A stretch of DNA of 64,000 nt from Lysobacterales bacterium (GTDB taxonomy: Bacteria; Pseudomonadota; Gammaproteobacteria; Xanthomonadales; BPKI01), in the NCBI GenBank assembly GCA_026005055.1, contig BPKI01000001.1, positions 434,001 through 498,000 on the forward strand, read 5' to 3'. The notes under the pieces were generated by a model. That model did not search any database. It was not told the origin of the DNA and saw nothing but the letters and a program-made list of their open reading frames with translations. How positions within the stretch are numbered: position 1 is the stretch's first letter; each line of letters begins with the position of its first letter. Of the stretch, positions 34,010 through 42,563 are shown one piece after another. The position numbers and the translations under genes are program-made.

Positions 34010-36208
34010 TTGAGCGCCATTCCTGAAAACGGTCGAGAAGGTTCTCTCAAGCCTCGGTCGCAGGCTCCCGAAAGGGTGCTCAAGGTGGCCTTGCCGCGCC
34101 CCCTCGACACCCTGTACGACTACACGGCACCCGATCCGAGCGCCGACTGGATCGGCTGCCGGGTGCGGGTGCCCTTCGGCCGGCAACGCCCGATCGGGGT
34201 GGTGGTGGCGATCGGGCCACCGGAAGTGGCCGAGACGGGGCTGCAGCCCATCCTCGAGCGGATCGACTCCGAGCCGATCCTCGCCCCGACGGACCTCGAG
34301 ACGCTAAGCTGGCTGGCGCGCTACCACCATCATCCGCTGGGCGAGGTGCTCGCCGACGCCCTGCCTCCCCCGGTGCGGCCCGCGCCTGCGAGCCGCTCGC
34401 CGGAAAGCCGGCTGGTCCTCAGCGAAGACCCCCGGGGACCCGTGCGCGGCCGCTCCTTGGCTCGGCTCGTCGCGCTGCTGCGCGAGCGCGGCTCCCTGAG
34501 CAGGGCCGAGCTCGACCGCGAGTTCGCCGACTGGCGCGGTCTTCTCGCACGCCACCGTTCGCGCGGCTTTTTCGCCTGGCTCGACCCGAGCCCCCCGGCA
34601 CCGCCCCCCCCTCCGACGCTTTCGCCTTCACAGGAGGCCGCGCGCCAGGCCGTGCTCCAAGGCTCGGGCTACCGCGCCTTCCTCCTCGAGGGACCTCCCG
34701 GGAGCGGCAAGACCGAGCTCGGCCTCGCGCTCGCGGTCGAGCTCGCCGCCCACGGCCTGCAGACGCTGTTTCTGGTGCCGGAGATCGCCCTCGTGAAGCG
34801 GATCCTCGATGCCCTGCGCGCTTTCCTCGGAGAGCGCGCGGCGGCTTATCACTCCGGTCTCGCCGACGGGGAACGGGCGAGGGTCTGGCAGGCGATGGCC
34901 GACGGCCGCCTTGCCGCGGCCGTCGGGACCCGTTCGGCCGTGTTCCTGCCCATGCCGCGGGCAGGTCTGCTCTTCGTCGAGGAGGAGCACGACCTCGCTT
35001 ACAAGCAGCCGGACGGCGCCCGCGTCTCCGTGCGTGACTACGCCCTGGTGCGCGCGCGGCGACTCGGGGTACCCATCGTGCTCGCCTCTCCCACGCCCTC
35101 GCTGGAGTCTCTGGAGCGCGCACGGCGGGGCCGTCTTCGAGCCATCCGACTCGAGGGCAGCGAACGATCCTCGCCGCCGCGAGTGCGCCTGGTGGACGTG
35201 GCGGGGCGAAGCTTGGTCGAGGGTCTGGCCCCCGAAATCCTCGCCGCGATCGAGCGGGTGCTGGCCTCCGGCCGACAGGCGATGCTCCTTCGCAATCGCC
35301 GAGGCTTCGCGCCGATCGTCCTGTGCGCGGCCTGTCAGGCACGCCTCGATTGCCCGGCTTGTGGCATCGCCGTGACCTGGCACCGCAGCGCCGGCGCCCT
35401 GCTCTGCCACGCCTGCGGCAACCGCCAGCCCCTGCCCGAGCGCTGCCCGAGCTGCAGCGGTCCGCTCCTCCCGCGCGGCCACGGCACCGAACGGCTCGAG
35501 GGCGCGTTACGAGCCCGTTTCCCCGACACGCCGGTGGTCCGCATCGACCGTGACACCGCCGCCGAGCGCGGGGCGCTGAAGGCGCTGCTCGCACCGGCCC
35601 GCGCGGGACGGCCCTGCATCCTCATCGGCACCCAGATGATGATGAGGATCGAAGACCTGCCCGCCCTCGGCCTCATCGCCCTGTTGCACCTCGACACCAT
35701 CCTGGCCCGCGCCGACTTCCGCGCCGCCGAACGCTTCGCCCAGCTCTTCGTGCGCCTGAGCGCAGGCCCGGCCCGGGAGGCCGAGGGGAGGGAGCTGTGG
35801 TTGCAGTCCACGATGCCCGAGCACCCGCTCCTGCAGACGCTGCTCGCCGAGGGTTACGAAGGCTTCGCCCGCGAAGAGCTCGCGCTCAGGCGCGAGGCCG
35901 GTCTTCCGCCATTTGCGCACCAAGCCCGCCTCTGTGCCGAGGGACCCGGCGAGCTGCCGCAGCGATTCCTCGAGCAGGCGGCGCAAAGCGCGCCCTTGCC
36001 GCCCGAGCTCCACCTCGATGGCCCTCTGCCGGCGCTGCGCGAGCGCCGCGCCGGGCTTTTCCGCTACGAGCTCCTGCTCGAGGCGCCGCGCCGCGAGCCT
36101 TTGCATCGCTGGCTCGACGCCGCCATTCCGATCATCCGCAGCCAGCGCCGCTCGCGGCGGCTGCGCTGGTTCCTCGAGGTGGACCCCTTAAGCAGCGACT
36201 GGGAATGA
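34010..36208 (+). CDS. priA: Primosomal protein N' (PriA), divergent helicase motifs
   Basis: PriA restarts stalled replication forks as a 3'-to-5' helicase and DnaB loader. This 732-aa copy has the N-terminal DNA-binding domain (VLKVALPRPLDTLYDY), Walker A GPPGSGKTE near residue 228 and all eight zinc Cys between about residues 437 and 485 (CAACQARLDCPACG ... CHACG ... CPSC). Several motifs differ from the usual: VEEEHD for DEEHD near 323, SPTPS for SATPS near 360, and SAGPARE where GRAGR normally supplies the arginine finger near 586. Fork binding may be kept while helicase action is weakened. The start is TTG with AGGG upstream; an in-frame GTG at 34076 is nearer to the family start. Confidence 0.9.
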   Translation: MSAIPENGREGSLKPRSQAPERVLKVALPRPLDTLYDYTAPDPSADWIGCRVRVPFGRQRPIGVVVAIGPPEVAETGLQPILERIDSEPILAPTDLETLSWLARYHHHPLGEVLADALPPPVRPAPASRSPESRLVLSEDPRGPVRGRSLARLVALLRERGSLSRAELDREFADWRGLLARHRSRGFFAWLDPSPPAPPPPPTLSPSQEAARQAVLQGSGYRAFLLEGPPGSGKTELGLALAVELAAHGLQTLFLVPEIALVKRILDALRAFLGERAAAYHSGLADGERARVWQAMADGRLAAAVGTRSAVFLPMPRAGLLFVEEEHDLAYKQPDGARVSVRDYALVRARRLGVPIVLASPTPSLESLERARRGRLRAIRLEGSERSSPPRVRLVDVAGRSLVEGLAPEILAAIERVLASGRQAMLLRNRRGFAPIVLCAACQARLDCPACGIAVTWHRSAGALLCHACGNRQPLPERCPSCSGPLLPRGHGTERLEGALRARFPDTPVVRIDRDTAAERGALKALLAPARAGRPCILIGTQMMMRIEDLPALGLIALLHLDTILARADFRAAERFAQLFVRLSAGPAREAEGRELWLQSTMPEHPLLQTLLAEGYEGFAREELALRREAGLPPFAHQARLCAEGPGELPQRFLEQAAQSAPLPPELHLDGPLPALRERRAGLFRYELLLEAPRREPLHRWLDAAIPIIRSQRRSRRLRWFLEVDPLSSDWE

Positions 36209-36392
36209 GTGCGACGGCGAAACGGCACGAGGAGTCCGCCGTGTGCAGCGCAGAAGGGGGCTCGTCCCGCGGGGCGGAGCGATCAACGCTTGGCCCGTGC
36301 GGCAGACGCGATCCGCCCATTGCCGCGGCCGCCTTCGCCGCGCGAACACGGGCAGTGGCGCGACCCGCCCGAGGGAGCCGCGCGGTGAATCC

Positions 36393-36422
36393 TTGGACAG
36401 GGCCGACGGACCGCGTTAGGAT
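36393..36422 (+). promoter_or_regulatory. Candidate sigma70 promoter for the PPC/P-domain CTERM gene
   Basis: TTGGAC (36393-36398) and TAGGAT (36417-36422) are separated by 18 bases, about 50 bases before the ATG at 36474. The 265-base gap after priA (36209-36473) otherwise shows nothing recognisable. Confidence 0.5.
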
Positions 36423-36473
36423 GCGTTTTTGGCCCGGGGGGCCAGAACCGTTTCCATCCAGGGGATCCCGATC

Positions 36474-39400
36474 ATGCATCTTCGCGTCCGCGCGCTTCTG
36501 CTCGCCGTGGCTGCGGGAGGCTTCCTGCCCGCCCCCATCCCGGCGCTCGCCGTCCCGCAGCTCCTCGAGATCGCGCCCGGCGGCGCCGGAGAGGAGAGCA
36601 AAGCCCCCGCCGGCGGCGCGGGCAGCAGCAATCTGCCCGCCGGCACCTTGGTGCCGCCCTCGAGCCCCTTCGGCTACGACTTCTCCATCCCGGGCGAGAC
36701 CGAGCCCAACGACACGGCGGCGCAAGCCCAGACCATCACCCTCAATGCGAACCTGGCCGCACAGATCCGCGGCAACATCTTCCCGGCAGGCGATCTCGAT
36801 TGGTACGCGATTTCGCTGCAGGCGGGCGATCGGGTTTACGCCGCGACCAACACCAGCAAGCCGGTGGGCAGCTTCGACTCGGTCCTCACCCTTTTCGCCC
36901 CCGATGGGACGACGGTGATCGAGGAGGACGACGACGACGGCTCCTTCGGCAGCACCGCCTCCAGCATCGCCGGCGCCACGATCCCGGCGAATGGAACCTA
37001 TTACCTCAGGGTGCGCGGTTTTTCCGCGACCACCACCACCATCCGCCCCTACGACCTCTTCGTCCAGGTCCGCCGGGGCAGCCCGACGGCCGAAACCGAA
37101 CCGAACGACGTGGGGGGCGGAGGTCAGCCCCTTCCCGCGAGCGGCTGGGTGAGCGGGTTGGTGAATCCATCGGGCGACACCGACTATTTCACCCTCAACC
37201 TCAACGCCGGCGACACGGTGTTTTTGAGCCTCGACGCCGACCCGCAGCGGGTGGGTGGGACGCGCTGGAATCCGCGTCTCGGCTTCGGGGTCTTCGACGG
37301 ATTCATCCTTCTTGCCAATGATGCGAACACCACTTCCCCAAACTCCGAGGCTTTCTTCTTCACCGTCCGCGACGCCGGAACCTACGGCGTTTACGTCGAT
37401 GCCGCCGCAGGCGCAGGGCCAGCGGCGGACTATCACTTGAGCGTGAGCGTCTTCCCCTTCGTGCCCGCCTCGGCCAACTGCACCACCATCGACTCCACCG
37501 ACACGCCGATCACGATCCCCACCGGCCCCGGCTCGATCACTTCCAGCCTCGCGGTCAGCCTGCCGGGCAACCCGCGCATCGCCGACCTCGACGTGGGTCT
37601 TCAGATCCAGCACGCGAGCATGCCGGATCTCGATGTGTACCTCGAATCGCCGAGCGGCAATCGGGTGACTTTGCTTTCCGATCCGGCTGCAGGGGGCACC
37701 GATATGGAGCTCACTCTCGACGACGAGGCGGCGCTGCTGCTCGGCGCGTTCAGTCGCTACCGCATCTACAGCGCCCGTCCGGAAGGACCCAACCTGCTCT
37801 CCTGGTTCGACGGCATGACCGCCAATGGCACGTGGCGGCTCGTCGTCCACGATGATGCGGCCGGCAACGGCGGCACGCTGCAGCGGTGGAGCCTGCGCAT
37901 CTGCGAGGTGCCGCCACCGCCGAGCTGCCCGGCGGGCACCCAGCCGGTCACCGTCTTCCAGACCGATTTCAACGCCAACGATGGCGGCTTCACGGCGAGC
38001 GGAACCCAAAACGACTGGCAATGGGGTACACCATCGGCCGCGCCGCTCAACGACTGCGCGAGCGGCACGAACTGCTGGGTGACCCGGCTGGCCGGCAACT
38101 ATTCCAACAACGCCGACGAGACCCTGGAGTCGCCGCTCTTCAACCTTGCCGGCCTGGTGCCGCCGGTGACCCTGAGCTGGGCACAGAAGTATCAGCTCGA
38201 ATCGGCAACCCTCGACCGTGCCTTCCTGATCGCCCGCAACAGCGCGAACACTATCGAGCGGGAGCTGTTCACTTGGACCGGCCCGACTATGCAGGAAGGC
38301 GTGGGCAATCCTGCTCAGACCATCACCATGGCCGCGGGCTGGGGGTTGTTCCGCAGCGATCTCTCGGCCTTTGCCGGCAACGACGTGCGGCTGCGTTTCC
38401 GCCTCACCAGCAACGCGAGTGGCAACTTCCCCGGCTGGGGTATCGACGACATCGAGCTTCGCGCCTGCCAGCCCTTCGCCGACCTCGGCGTGACCAAGAC
38501 CAACGGGGTCACGAGCGTGAATGCCGGCACGAACACCACCTACACCATCGTCGTGAGCCACGTGGCGGGCGCCGCCTCCACGTCGGCCACGGTGAGCGAT
38601 CCGCTGCCGACCGGGGTGAGCGGTTGCAGCTGGACCTGCACGGCCGCCGGCGGCGCATCCTGCGGGGCGGCGAGCGGCACGGGAGCGATCAACGAGACCG
38701 TCAACCTGGTGCCGGGCTCGACCGTGACCTACCAGTTCACCTGCTCGATCCCGCTCAACGCGCCCCCCGGCACTCTGGTCAACACCGTGACCGTGACCGG
38801 CACCGCCCCTGATCCGGACACCACCAACAACCAAGCGACCGACAGCGACGCGATCCAGGCGGTGGCCGATCTTCAGGTGAGCAAGACCGACGGCGTGAGC
38901 AGCGTGGTGGCGGGCGGCAGCACCACCTATACGGTGGTCGTCACCCACGCCGGCGGTGCGGCGACGGTGAGCGATGCGGTGGTGGTGGACAACATCCCGG
39001 CGGGCCTCACCTGCAACTGGACCTGCGCCGCAGCGGGCGGTGCCTCCTGCGGGGTCGCCAGCGGCTCGGGCAACATCAACCAGACCGTGATCCTGCCGCC
39101 TTCCGGTTCGGTGACTTTCACCCTGAGCTGCACGGTCAGCCCCTCGGCGACCGGCAGCATCGCCAACACCGCCTCGGTTTCGAGCGCGGCGGTGCCCGAT
39201 CCGAACCCTGGCAACAACAGCGCCACCGACACCAACACGGTGAGCACGCAGGCCGACCTCTCGGTGAGCATCGCCTACTCGAACACCACCCCGCCAGCCG
39301 GCAACACCATCACCAAGACGGTGACGGTGAGCAACGCCGGTCCCTCGAACGCGGTCAACGTGGTGGTGAACGATCTGATCCCGAGCGGCTTCACCTTGGT

Positions 39401-39719
39401 GAGCGCCACCCCTTCGCAGGGGAGCTACAACCCGACCACCGGCGTGTGGACGGTCGGAACGCTGGCGCCGAGTTCGAGCGCCACCCTCACCTTCCAGCTC
39501 CAGGTGCGCTTCTCGGGCAACTACAACAACACCGCCACGGTGAGCAGCGACACCCCCGACCCGAACGGCGGGAACAACCAGACCACGGTCGGCGTGAATC
39601 CCACCGGGCTGCTTCCCGATCCGCGGCCGATCCCGGCGCTCGGCCTCGTCGGGCTCGGCCTGCTCGCCGTCGGCGTGCTGTTCGGGATCGTGCTCGTGCG
39701 GCGCCGCGCCTCCGCCTGA
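36474..39719 (+). CDS. Large secreted PPC/P-domain/DUF11 protein with IPTL-CTERM-like tail
   Basis: This 1081-aa exported protein has a signal peptide (HLRVRALLLAVAAGGFLPAP). Two PPC-like modules follow, each opened by ETEPND (about residues 80 and 205). A proprotein-convertase P domain is near residues 330-470 (HASMPDLDVYLESPSGNRV; GTWRLVVHDDAAGNGGTLQ). A jelly-roll-like region (DDIELRACQP) leads to three DUF11 repeats (ADLGVTKTNGVTS, ADLQVSKTDGVSS, ADLSVSIAYSN). The tail is DPRPIPALGLVGLGLL, a hydrophobic helix and RRRASA. No protease domain is seen, although PPC and P domains usually accompany proteases. Probably a surface-sorted adhesive or structural protein. An intrinsic terminator follows. 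Confidence 0.88.
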   Translation: MHLRVRALLLAVAAGGFLPAPIPALAVPQLLEIAPGGAGEESKAPAGGAGSSNLPAGTLVPPSSPFGYDFSIPGETEPNDTAAQAQTITLNANLAAQIRGNIFPAGDLDWYAISLQAGDRVYAATNTSKPVGSFDSVLTLFAPDGTTVIEEDDDDGSFGSTASSIAGATIPANGTYYLRVRGFSATTTTIRPYDLFVQVRRGSPTAETEPNDVGGGGQPLPASGWVSGLVNPSGDTDYFTLNLNAGDTVFLSLDADPQRVGGTRWNPRLGFGVFDGFILLANDANTTSPNSEAFFFTVRDAGTYGVYVDAAAGAGPAADYHLSVSVFPFVPASANCTTIDSTDTPITIPTGPGSITSSLAVSLPGNPRIADLDVGLQIQHASMPDLDVYLESPSGNRVTLLSDPAAGGTDMELTLDDEAALLLGAFSRYRIYSARPEGPNLLSWFDGMTANGTWRLVVHDDAAGNGGTLQRWSLRICEVPPPPSCPAGTQPVTVFQTDFNANDGGFTASGTQNDWQWGTPSAAPLNDCASGTNCWVTRLAGNYSNNADETLESPLFNLAGLVPPVTLSWAQKYQLESATLDRAFLIARNSANTIERELFTWTGPTMQEGVGNPAQTITMAAGWGLFRSDLSAFAGNDVRLRFRLTSNASGNFPGWGIDDIELRACQPFADLGVTKTNGVTSVNAGTNTTYTIVVSHVAGAASTSATVSDPLPTGVSGCSWTCTAAGGASCGAASGTGAINETVNLVPGSTVTYQFTCSIPLNAPPGTLVNTVTVTGTAPDPDTTNNQATDSDAIQAVADLQVSKTDGVSSVVAGGSTTYTVVVTHAGGAATVSDAVVVDNIPAGLTCNWTCAAAGGASCGVASGSGNINQTVILPPSGSVTFTLSCTVSPSATGSIANTASVSSAAVPDPNPGNNSATDTNTVSTQADLSVSIAYSNTTPPAGNTITKTVTVSNAGPSNAVNVVVNDLIPSGFTLVSATPSQGSYNPTTGVWTVGTLAPSSSATLTFQLQVRFSGNYNNTATVSSDTPDPNGGNNQTTVGVNPTGLLPDPRPIPALGLVGLGLLAVGVLFGIVLVRRRASA

Positions 39720-39737
39720 GGCTCGCGGGTCTTCTTC

Positions 39738-39772
39738 GGGCGCGTCCCTCGGGGACGCGCCCGTTTTCTTTT
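39738..39772 (+). terminator. Intrinsic terminator of the PPC/P-domain CTERM gene
   Basis: A perfect 11-bp stem, GGGCGCGTCCC / GGGACGCGCCC, with a three-base loop is followed by GTTTTCTTTT. It sits 18 bases after the stop codon and is the clearest terminator in the right half of the window. Confidence 0.92.
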
Positions 39773-39816
39773 CGGGCATGATGCGTCTTGCGCTCGCCCC
39801 CGCCACGATCGCGCCG

Positions 39817-40491
39817 ATGAAGATCACCACCGCCTTCGCCGTGCCCTTGATCCGCTCGCGCCTCGCCGACTGCGCGGCGCTCAACGCCGAGCTCGAGGCC
39901 CTGTTCCTCGCCCGCGAGGCGGAAGGGGAGCGCTGGAAGAACCCCGATCCGCTGGTGCCGCGCAACGCCGCGCTCTACGAGAGCGTCTTCAACCTCTTCG
40001 ACTGGCCGCATCCGGCGGTCCGGCGGTTGCGCGATTTCTGCCTCGGCGAGCTGTTCCGCGCCGTGGCCGAGCTCAACGGCTACGACCAGGCCACGATCGC
40101 GAGGTTGCGCGCCCACGTCGAATGCTGGTTTCACATCACCCGCAAGGGCGGCTGGTTCGGGGCGCACAATCACGCCCTCCATTCGTGGTCCGGCGTCTAT
40201 TGCGTGCGCGACGACGAGCCCGATCCGGCGAGCGACAGCGGCCGTCTGGTGTTCCTCAACCCGAATCAAGGCGCGGCGATGTTCGCCGATCCCGGCAACA
40301 TGCGGCTCGTACCCCCTTTCGCCCTGACACCGCTCAAACTCAGGCTCGAACCGGGCGATCTCGTCCTCTTCCCCTCCTGGCTCATGCACGAGGTGTTGCC
40401 CTACGAGGGCGAGGGCTTGCGCATCACCGTCGCCTTCAATGCCCGCTTCCGCGATCTTGGTGCGCGCCCGCCGGTGCTGCCGCTCGGCTGA
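39817..40491 (+). CDS. Putative 2OG-Fe(II) oxygenase (TIGR02466 type)
   Basis: This 224-aa protein resembles the 2OG-FeII_Oxy_5 family. The double-stranded beta-helix shows HNHALHSWSGVYCVRDDE near residue 115, with iron-ligand His and acidic residues, GRLVFLNPNQG, and a distal FPSWLMHEVLPYEGEGLRI with the second His and the Arg that binds 2-oxoglutarate. Family members hydroxylate unknown substrates. Start choice is uncertain: the ATG at 39817 (MKITTAFAVPL) fits the family, and the ATG at 39778 would overlap the end of the upstream terminator region. No ribosome-binding site is clear. The gene stands alone. Confidence 0.8.
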   Translation: MKITTAFAVPLIRSRLADCAALNAELEALFLAREAEGERWKNPDPLVPRNAALYESVFNLFDWPHPAVRRLRDFCLGELFRAVAELNGYDQATIARLRAHVECWFHITRKGGWFGAHNHALHSWSGVYCVRDDEPDPASDSGRLVFLNPNQGAAMFADPGNMRLVPPFALTPLKLRLEPGDLVLFPSWLMHEVLPYEGEGLRITVAFNARFRDLGARPPVLPLG

Positions 40492-40569
40492 GGGGTGGGA
40501 ACCGCGACTGGCAAGGCGCGGTCCATTCGCGCACACTTTCGGGTTTGGTCTCGTTGGAGGAGTTTTGCG

Positions 40570-41583
40570 ATGAACCGACTGGTCGTGACCCTGGCCGTCG
40601 CGGTGGTCCTCACCGCAGGCTGCGAGAACCGCCGGGCCCCCAACGGCGGCGCCGCCGTGCCGCCTGCGGCACCGCAGACCGCTCAACCCGCGGAAGAAGC
40701 GCCCATCATCGAGTCGGTGGCCTATCGCTGCGGGGACCTGCCGATCACCATCCACTTCTCCAAATTCCAGGTCACGGTCGAACTGCCGGATGAGAAAATC
40801 CGGCTTGCCGAAGTGACCTCGGCCAGCGGCGCGCGCTACGCGAGCGGCGCCGATCCCGCCGAGATCGAGCTCTGGCATCAGGGCGAGGAAGCGCTCCTGA
40901 GCGTGCGCGGCACTCGTTACCCTGTCTGCATCAGCGAGCGTGCGCTCAAACCGGAGAAGCTCCTCGCCGAGGGCCTGAGCAGCCCCTGGCGGGTGGAGTG
41001 GGATTCGGCGAGCGGCGCCCTGCGCCTCGAGCGCGAAGGTCGGGTGAGCGAGGGTCGCGCCGAGCGCCGAGCCGCGGAGGGCGGTTTTGAGCTCAGCGGC
41101 GAGGCGGCAGGACAGCCCTTCACCCTTTCGATCGAGCGAGGCAAGCCTTGCATCCCTTCGGAAGGCAAGCTCCCGCGGCCGCACCGGGCGCGCATCCGCC
41201 ATGCCGGGCTCGATGAGGCCGGCTGCGCCGGGACACCGGCCGAATTCCTGAGCGGACGGACCTGGCAGGTGACGGAAATCGATTTCGGCTTCATTCCGGC
41301 GAGCCGGATGACGCCTGAGTTTTTGCTCACCCCGCGCGGGGCGGTGATCGGGCAGGGTTTCTGCAACCGCTTCGGCGGACGCTGGCTGCTTCAGGGCGAG
41401 ACGCTGCGCATCGAGGAGCTCGCCGCCACCAAGATCGCCTGCCGCGATGCCGCGCTCAACGAGGCCGAGGAACAGCTGGTCGCCTCCCTGCGCGCGATCA
41501 ACAAGCTGAGCATGCGCGAGCGCGGCCAAGTCATGTTCTTGAGCGAGGACGGAAGCAAGAGCATCACCGCCTTCCCGCGCTGA
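40570..41583 (+). CDS. Lipoprotein with MliC-type lysozyme-inhibitor and META domains
   Basis: This 337-aa lipoprotein has lipobox VLTAGC with Cys18. An MliC-like domain follows at about residues 50-130 (YRCGDLPITIHFSKFQV ... ELWHQGEEALLSVRG), the fold that inhibits C-type lysozymes. A META/HslJ-like domain is at about 230-330 (LSGRTWQVTEIDFGFIPA; GQGFCNRFGGRWLLQGETLR; KIACRDAALNEAEEQL). Both domains also occur separately in bacterial envelope proteins, and their fusion suggests a role in defence against host or predator lysozymes and envelope stress. GGAGGAG precedes the ATG. The gene appears monocistronic. Confidence 0.85.
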   Translation: MNRLVVTLAVAVVLTAGCENRRAPNGGAAVPPAAPQTAQPAEEAPIIESVAYRCGDLPITIHFSKFQVTVELPDEKIRLAEVTSASGARYASGADPAEIELWHQGEEALLSVRGTRYPVCISERALKPEKLLAEGLSSPWRVEWDSASGALRLEREGRVSEGRAERRAAEGGFELSGEAAGQPFTLSIERGKPCIPSEGKLPRPHRARIRHAGLDEAGCAGTPAEFLSGRTWQVTEIDFGFIPASRMTPEFLLTPRGAVIGQGFCNRFGGRWLLQGETLRIEELAATKIACRDAALNEAEEQLVASLRAINKLSMRERGQVMFLSEDGSKSITAFPR

Positions 41584-41748
41584 GGCCGGCAAGCTCCCGC
41601 CCCTGAACCTCTTCGAGGGGCTGGCGCTCGCGCCGAGGGCCTCGAGGAAGGCAGGGCAAGCGTTGGCGGAGAGAGAAGCGCAGCGGATGTGTCGCGCCGC
41701 CCGCTTTTTGAGCCCTTCTTCGCATCGGCGCGGGCAAACTCGGTGGGC

Positions 41749-42513
41749 ATGGCCTCCTTGCTTCGCGAGCTGAGCGAGCCTCGTATCGTCATCGCCGGAG
41801 CGAGCGGCGGCATCGGCTTCGCCATGCTCTCCGCGCTCGCCGAACGCTTTCCGCGAGCCCGCATCGAGGCGCTGGCCCGTCGCCCGGAACAGCGCCCCAA
41901 GCTCCTCGCCCTCGCCGAACAGGGCGGCGGGGCGATCCGCCTTCATCGCTTCGACCTCGGCGATGAGGCAGGGCTGCTTGAGCTCGGCGCGCGCCTCAGC
42001 GCGGAAGGCCCCATCCATCTCCTGCTTTTCGCCACCGGCATCCTCCACGGCGAGGGCTTGCAGCCGGAGAAGAGCCTGGCGCAGCTCGACGCACAGGCCG
42101 TGCGCAAAGTCTTCGCCGTCAACGCGCTGGGCCCCTTGCTCCTCACCAAGGCCATGCTGCCCGCGCTTCGCGGAACGCACCCGGTGGTGGTCGCCGCGCT
42201 CTCGGCCCGGGTGGGCTCGATCGGCGACAACCGCCTCGGCGGCTGGTACGCCTACCGCGCGAGCAAGGCGGCGCTCAATCAGCTTTTCCGCACTGTGGCG
42301 GTGGAGCTCAGGCGGCTCAATCCGAAGAGCGCGGTCTTGCTGCTGCATCCTGGAACCGTGGACACACTGCTTTCGGCGCCTTTCTCCGGGGGCATGCAGC
42401 CGCGCTTGACGCCCGAAGCGGCGGCCTCGCGCTTGCTTGCCCTGATCGTGGACGCTCAGCCGAGCGAAGGCGCCCGCTTTCTCGCCTACGACGGCAACGA
42501 AGTCCCCTGGTGA
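41749..42513 (+). CDS. Short-chain dehydrogenase/reductase (CsgA-like)
   Basis: This 254-aa cytoplasmic oxidoreductase has the SDR cofactor loop GASGGIGFAM near residues 17-26, the FAVNALGPLLLTKA helix, the catalytic Ser in ALSARVGSIGDN, and YAYRASK with the Tyr-Lys pair near residue 165. HPGTVDTLLSAPFSGG is close to CsgA-like proteins. An upstream in-frame ATG at 41689 adds residues without homology, so 41749 is used. The following acnD gene begins at or just after its stop codon. Substrate is unknown. Confidence 0.88.
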   Translation: MASLLRELSEPRIVIAGASGGIGFAMLSALAERFPRARIEALARRPEQRPKLLALAEQGGGAIRLHRFDLGDEAGLLELGARLSAEGPIHLLLFATGILHGEGLQPEKSLAQLDAQAVRKVFAVNALGPLLLTKAMLPALRGTHPVVVAALSARVGSIGDNRLGGWYAYRASKAALNQLFRTVAVELRRLNPKSAVLLLHPGTVDTLLSAPFSGGMQPRLTPEAAASRLLALIVDAQPSEGARFLAYDGNEVPW

Positions 42514-42563
42514 AGCCGGGCTTCGGCGATAATGGCAGGCTCGCTCGAGATCGCCCGATCGCC

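Noticed and set aside
33711-34013. A 100-codon open frame inside the candidate origin
   Set aside because: It overlaps the DnaA boxes and the AT-rich tract, lacks a ribosome-binding site and has no recognisable feature.
36132-39965. A 1277-codon open frame on the minus strand antisense to the PPC/P-domain gene
   Set aside because: GC-rich coding DNA often leaves an open antisense frame. Its translation is Arg/Gly/His-rich with no domain, while the plus-strand protein has a signal peptide and known domains.
39487-42348. A 953-codon minus-strand open frame over the 2OG oxygenase, MliC-META and SDR genes
   Set aside because: It is a shadow of three recognisable plus-strand genes and shows no family pattern.
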